Shown piece by piece: positions 62,076 through 64,000 of a stretch of DNA of 64,000 nt. The DNA lies in the NCBI GenBank assembly GCA_964036275.1, contig OZ038435.1, positions 20,190,793 through 20,254,792 of the forward strand, in the 5' to 3' direction. The notes beneath the pieces are model-generated. The model saw only the letters and a program-made list of their open reading frames with translations. It made no database searches and was not told where the DNA came from. The stretch is from Litoditis marina (Eukaryota > Nematoda > Chromadorea > Rhabditida > Rhabditidae). The translations under genes and the position numbers were made by a program. Numbering within the stretch: position 1 is the first letter of the stretch; each line of letters starts with the position of its first letter.

Positions 62076-62530
62076 ATCGGCCCATTGGCCCCTGCCAATA
62101 ATGAAGGCGTGCGTCGAGTGTGCCGCCCCGCGTGAGCAGTCAACCGGGATCCCAACTACTGTACGCCAGTTTTTGCTGTGTTTCATTGTGTGTGTCTGTG
62201 CATTCCTATCCTTGACAATACCTCTACGTGAACGTGATGTGTATTGATTTTTCTCCAAATGTTCTTTCTCTGCCTTTCTCTCACCGCATTTACTCATCTG
62301 TTACAGGGAAATTGTTACAGTTATTTTATTCTCTCTTTTGTTTCTTCTGAAGTTTATTGTTGGTAGAAGTGTAGTTTTAGCTTAGCAAAGTCAAAATTTG
62401 GTTCAAAACTCCAAAGTATTTATGTCATATGCGTTGCGCTACTTGTGGATATTTTCTCTGTTGAATTATGTGAAAAGTATATTTTTGAATAATAAAATGT
62501 TATAATGAAGTTTATCTTATTTATCTGCTG
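62076..62530 (+). other. SMG6 3' UTR
   Basis: AT-rich sequence after the stop with AATAAA at 62491-62496 followed by TGTTATAATG and T-rich DNA: a credible cleavage and polyadenylation site. Confidence 0.55.
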
Positions 62531-62854
62531 GTTTGTCCGTTACAGCTTATAGTATTCTTATGTTTCGCTTACATTTGAATTTTACATAGTGAAAACTGTT
62601 AATTACTGTATGTAGTCGTTTAAACTCCCATGTGGACTCTTACAGTATCAATTGAAAACAAATTAATTTTTGATAGGTAAAATTGTGGGAAAACTTTGTA
62701 TCGCAGTTTCAACTACTATAGTATGAATTAAAATTTATTCCTGGAAGAGTATGTTTTCTTTGGCAAACAAGTACTACCTATAAAGCGAATGCATACGGTA
62801 GGAGTCCGTATATGAATGGAAAGAAGAAGAAAAACAACTTCAAAATTGCTACCT

Positions 62855-62978
62855 TTAAAGAAGGACGATAATGTGGACCGATCTCGCGTCAACGGTCCTT
62901 CAAACTGCAATTGAAAAATGTATTGCAGTTTAAAGGACTGAACCGTTGCGATTGGACCACATAATCGTCCTTCTTTAA
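62855..62978. mobile_element. Family A hairpin MITE (copy A9)
   Basis: TTAA on both sides and full TIRs AGAAGGACGATAATGTGG / AGAAGGACGATTATGTGG; a nearly complete copy. Confidence 0.87.
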
Positions 62979-63261
62979 ACAGTGAGGTGGTCTTGTCAAT
63001 TTGCCTAGGTGGTCTTGTCAATTTGCCTGAGGCCAATAATCATTAACGGAGTAGTTATGAGGATAATGTGCGAGGTCAATTTGTTCAATCAATAATTCAA
63101 ACTGAGAAGGTTTTATTGATTTATTTGAATACGTCATTTGCGAGTTCAATCCAGTCAGGGTTTTTGAGTAGAACACCCGAAAATCCGAGTCGCTTCAGAC
63201 CGCGGAATTCCGTTTCCATGCTGGAAAAATCAATAATACAAAAAATCAGTAATAAAAACTA

Positions 63262-63495
63262 ACTTAGTAACCTGTTTTTCAGGTTACCTCAGTAGGTAAC
63301 CCGATGGTAACCTAAAATGAAGAACCGGTTACCTGTTTTTCTAACGCAAAATGTGGTTTTTACCGTTAGTTTTACCGGTAACCGGATTTCAGTTTTAGGT
63401 TACTTCCAGGTTACTTTCCAAGGTAACCTCAAAAAAAAGGTTACCAAAAAAGGATTAGGTTACCTAAAAACTGGGTTAGTTGTAGAATTGGTGTA
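63262..63495. mobile_element. Foldback element with GGTAACC arms (family C, copy C3)
   Basis: Left part starts within GTAACCTGTTTTTCAGGTTA; the right end GGTTAGTTGTAGAATTGG is intact. CTAACGCAAAATGTGGTTTT links it to C2. The left terminus is lost. Confidence 0.72.
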
Positions 63496-63617
63496 GTTTG
63501 CCCCATCCCGATGTGATTGTAGTTTGATCGCGCCTTTTTCGGTTGGAATTCGTAAACCATATTGGGTTGATCGAGTTCAAACTACAACGCAGATTCGATC
63601 CCTCCTTTTTTGGTTAC

Positions 63618-63637
63618 GGGGGGGGGGGGGGGGGGGT
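63618..63637. repeat. Poly-G tract
   Basis: An uninterrupted run of about 20 G. Confidence 0.9.
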
Positions 63638-63684
63638 ATTGTTCGAAATCCCATTTCTAATGGTAGGGAACACTCAAATTTGAA

Positions 63685-63809
63685 TCTAAAGAAGGACGAT
63701 TATGTGGTCCAATCGCAACGCTTCAGTCCTTTAAACTGCAATACATTTTCTCATTGCAGTTTAAAGGACCGTTGACACGGGATTGGTCCACATAATCGGC
63801 CTGCTTTGA
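63685..63809. mobile_element. Family A hairpin MITE (copy A10)
   Basis: CTAAAGAAGGACGATTATGT to AATCGGCCTGCTTTGA, in the same orientation as A5. TTAA flanks have decayed. Confidence 0.82.
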
Positions 63810-64000
63810 TTGCGTCTTCTCTCTCGTCGATGAGCGAGTGCTACATTGTTCGAATGTAAGTATGTGAATAAATAAACCTAATTTCAAACTGACTCTTGGT
63901 GCTTGTCCAATTTCGTGGCCCTAGATGCCAATGAAAGTACCCCTGCCTTCCGAGCACATTCAACCATTTCGAGCAACTTCTGGTTTTGGGTTGGACGCGC

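Larger units (their letters stand above)
62531..64000. other. 3' flank of SMG6, no gene recognised
   Basis: Contains two family A MITEs, one family C element and a poly-G tract, listed separately. A tandem TGGTCTTGTCAATTTGCCT repeat sits at about 62989-63028. AATAAATAAA at about 63868 could be a 3' end signal on the + strand, but no exon is seen before it. Confidence 0.5.

Overview
The window reads as the nuclear genome of an animal, most likely a nematode. It holds four multi-exon genes, all on the + strand. All 64 introns I could place are GT-AG, and their 3' splice sites are short TTTCAG/TTNCAG types with no long pyrimidine tract. In three genes the start ATG lies directly, or within about 34 bases, after a splice acceptor, as in genes that receive a trans-spliced leader. 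From memory, C. elegans wip-1 and mdt-11 are close neighbours (both R144 gene names), which fits the WIP-MED11 order here. The phylum is an inference; the four protein identities are firm. Non-coding DNA is AT-rich and exons are more GC-rich.

Layout: (1) 1-2819, upstream sequence with a minisatellite, a hAT-like MITE and a possible 5' exon. (2) 2820-14784, an oxysterol-binding protein (OSBP) gene with its 5' end missing: part of the PH domain, coiled coil, FFAT motif and the complete sterol-binding ORD (18 exons). (3) 16814-22882, a WIP/verprolin gene (9 exons, 389 aa) with WH2 and C-terminal WASP-binding motifs. (4) 25030-26994, Mediator subunit MED11 (3 exons, 130 aa). (5) 26995-34934, a gene-poor, repeat-rich stretch. 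(6) 34936-62075, SMG6, the nonsense-mediated-decay endonuclease (38 exons, 1416 aa), from an N-terminal exon-junction-complex-binding motif to a C-terminal PIN nuclease with its catalytic Asp residues. A two-gene reading of this locus, with a break at 44651/47598, is possible. (7) 62076-64000, 3' flank with MITEs.

The genes serve separate processes: sterol/PI4P exchange at ER contacts, actin nucleation, RNA polymerase II transcription and mRNA surveillance. Nothing suggests an operon, since gaps are 2 to 8 kb.

The most unusual content is non-coding. There are about ten copies of a TTAA-flanked hairpin MITE (family A) and about eleven of a hAT-like MITE with 8-bp target duplications (family B). 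A set of foldback elements has clear 9-bp target duplications and shared GGCCAATT-type ends, but their arms are built from iterations of unrelated short palindromic motifs (families C, D, E, F). Elements with a (TTCTA)n tail sit exactly at two splice acceptors in two genes. At least ten exon-intron boundaries have a local, partly diverged second copy inside the adjacent intron. The palindrome TGACGTCA is strongly over-represented in exons.
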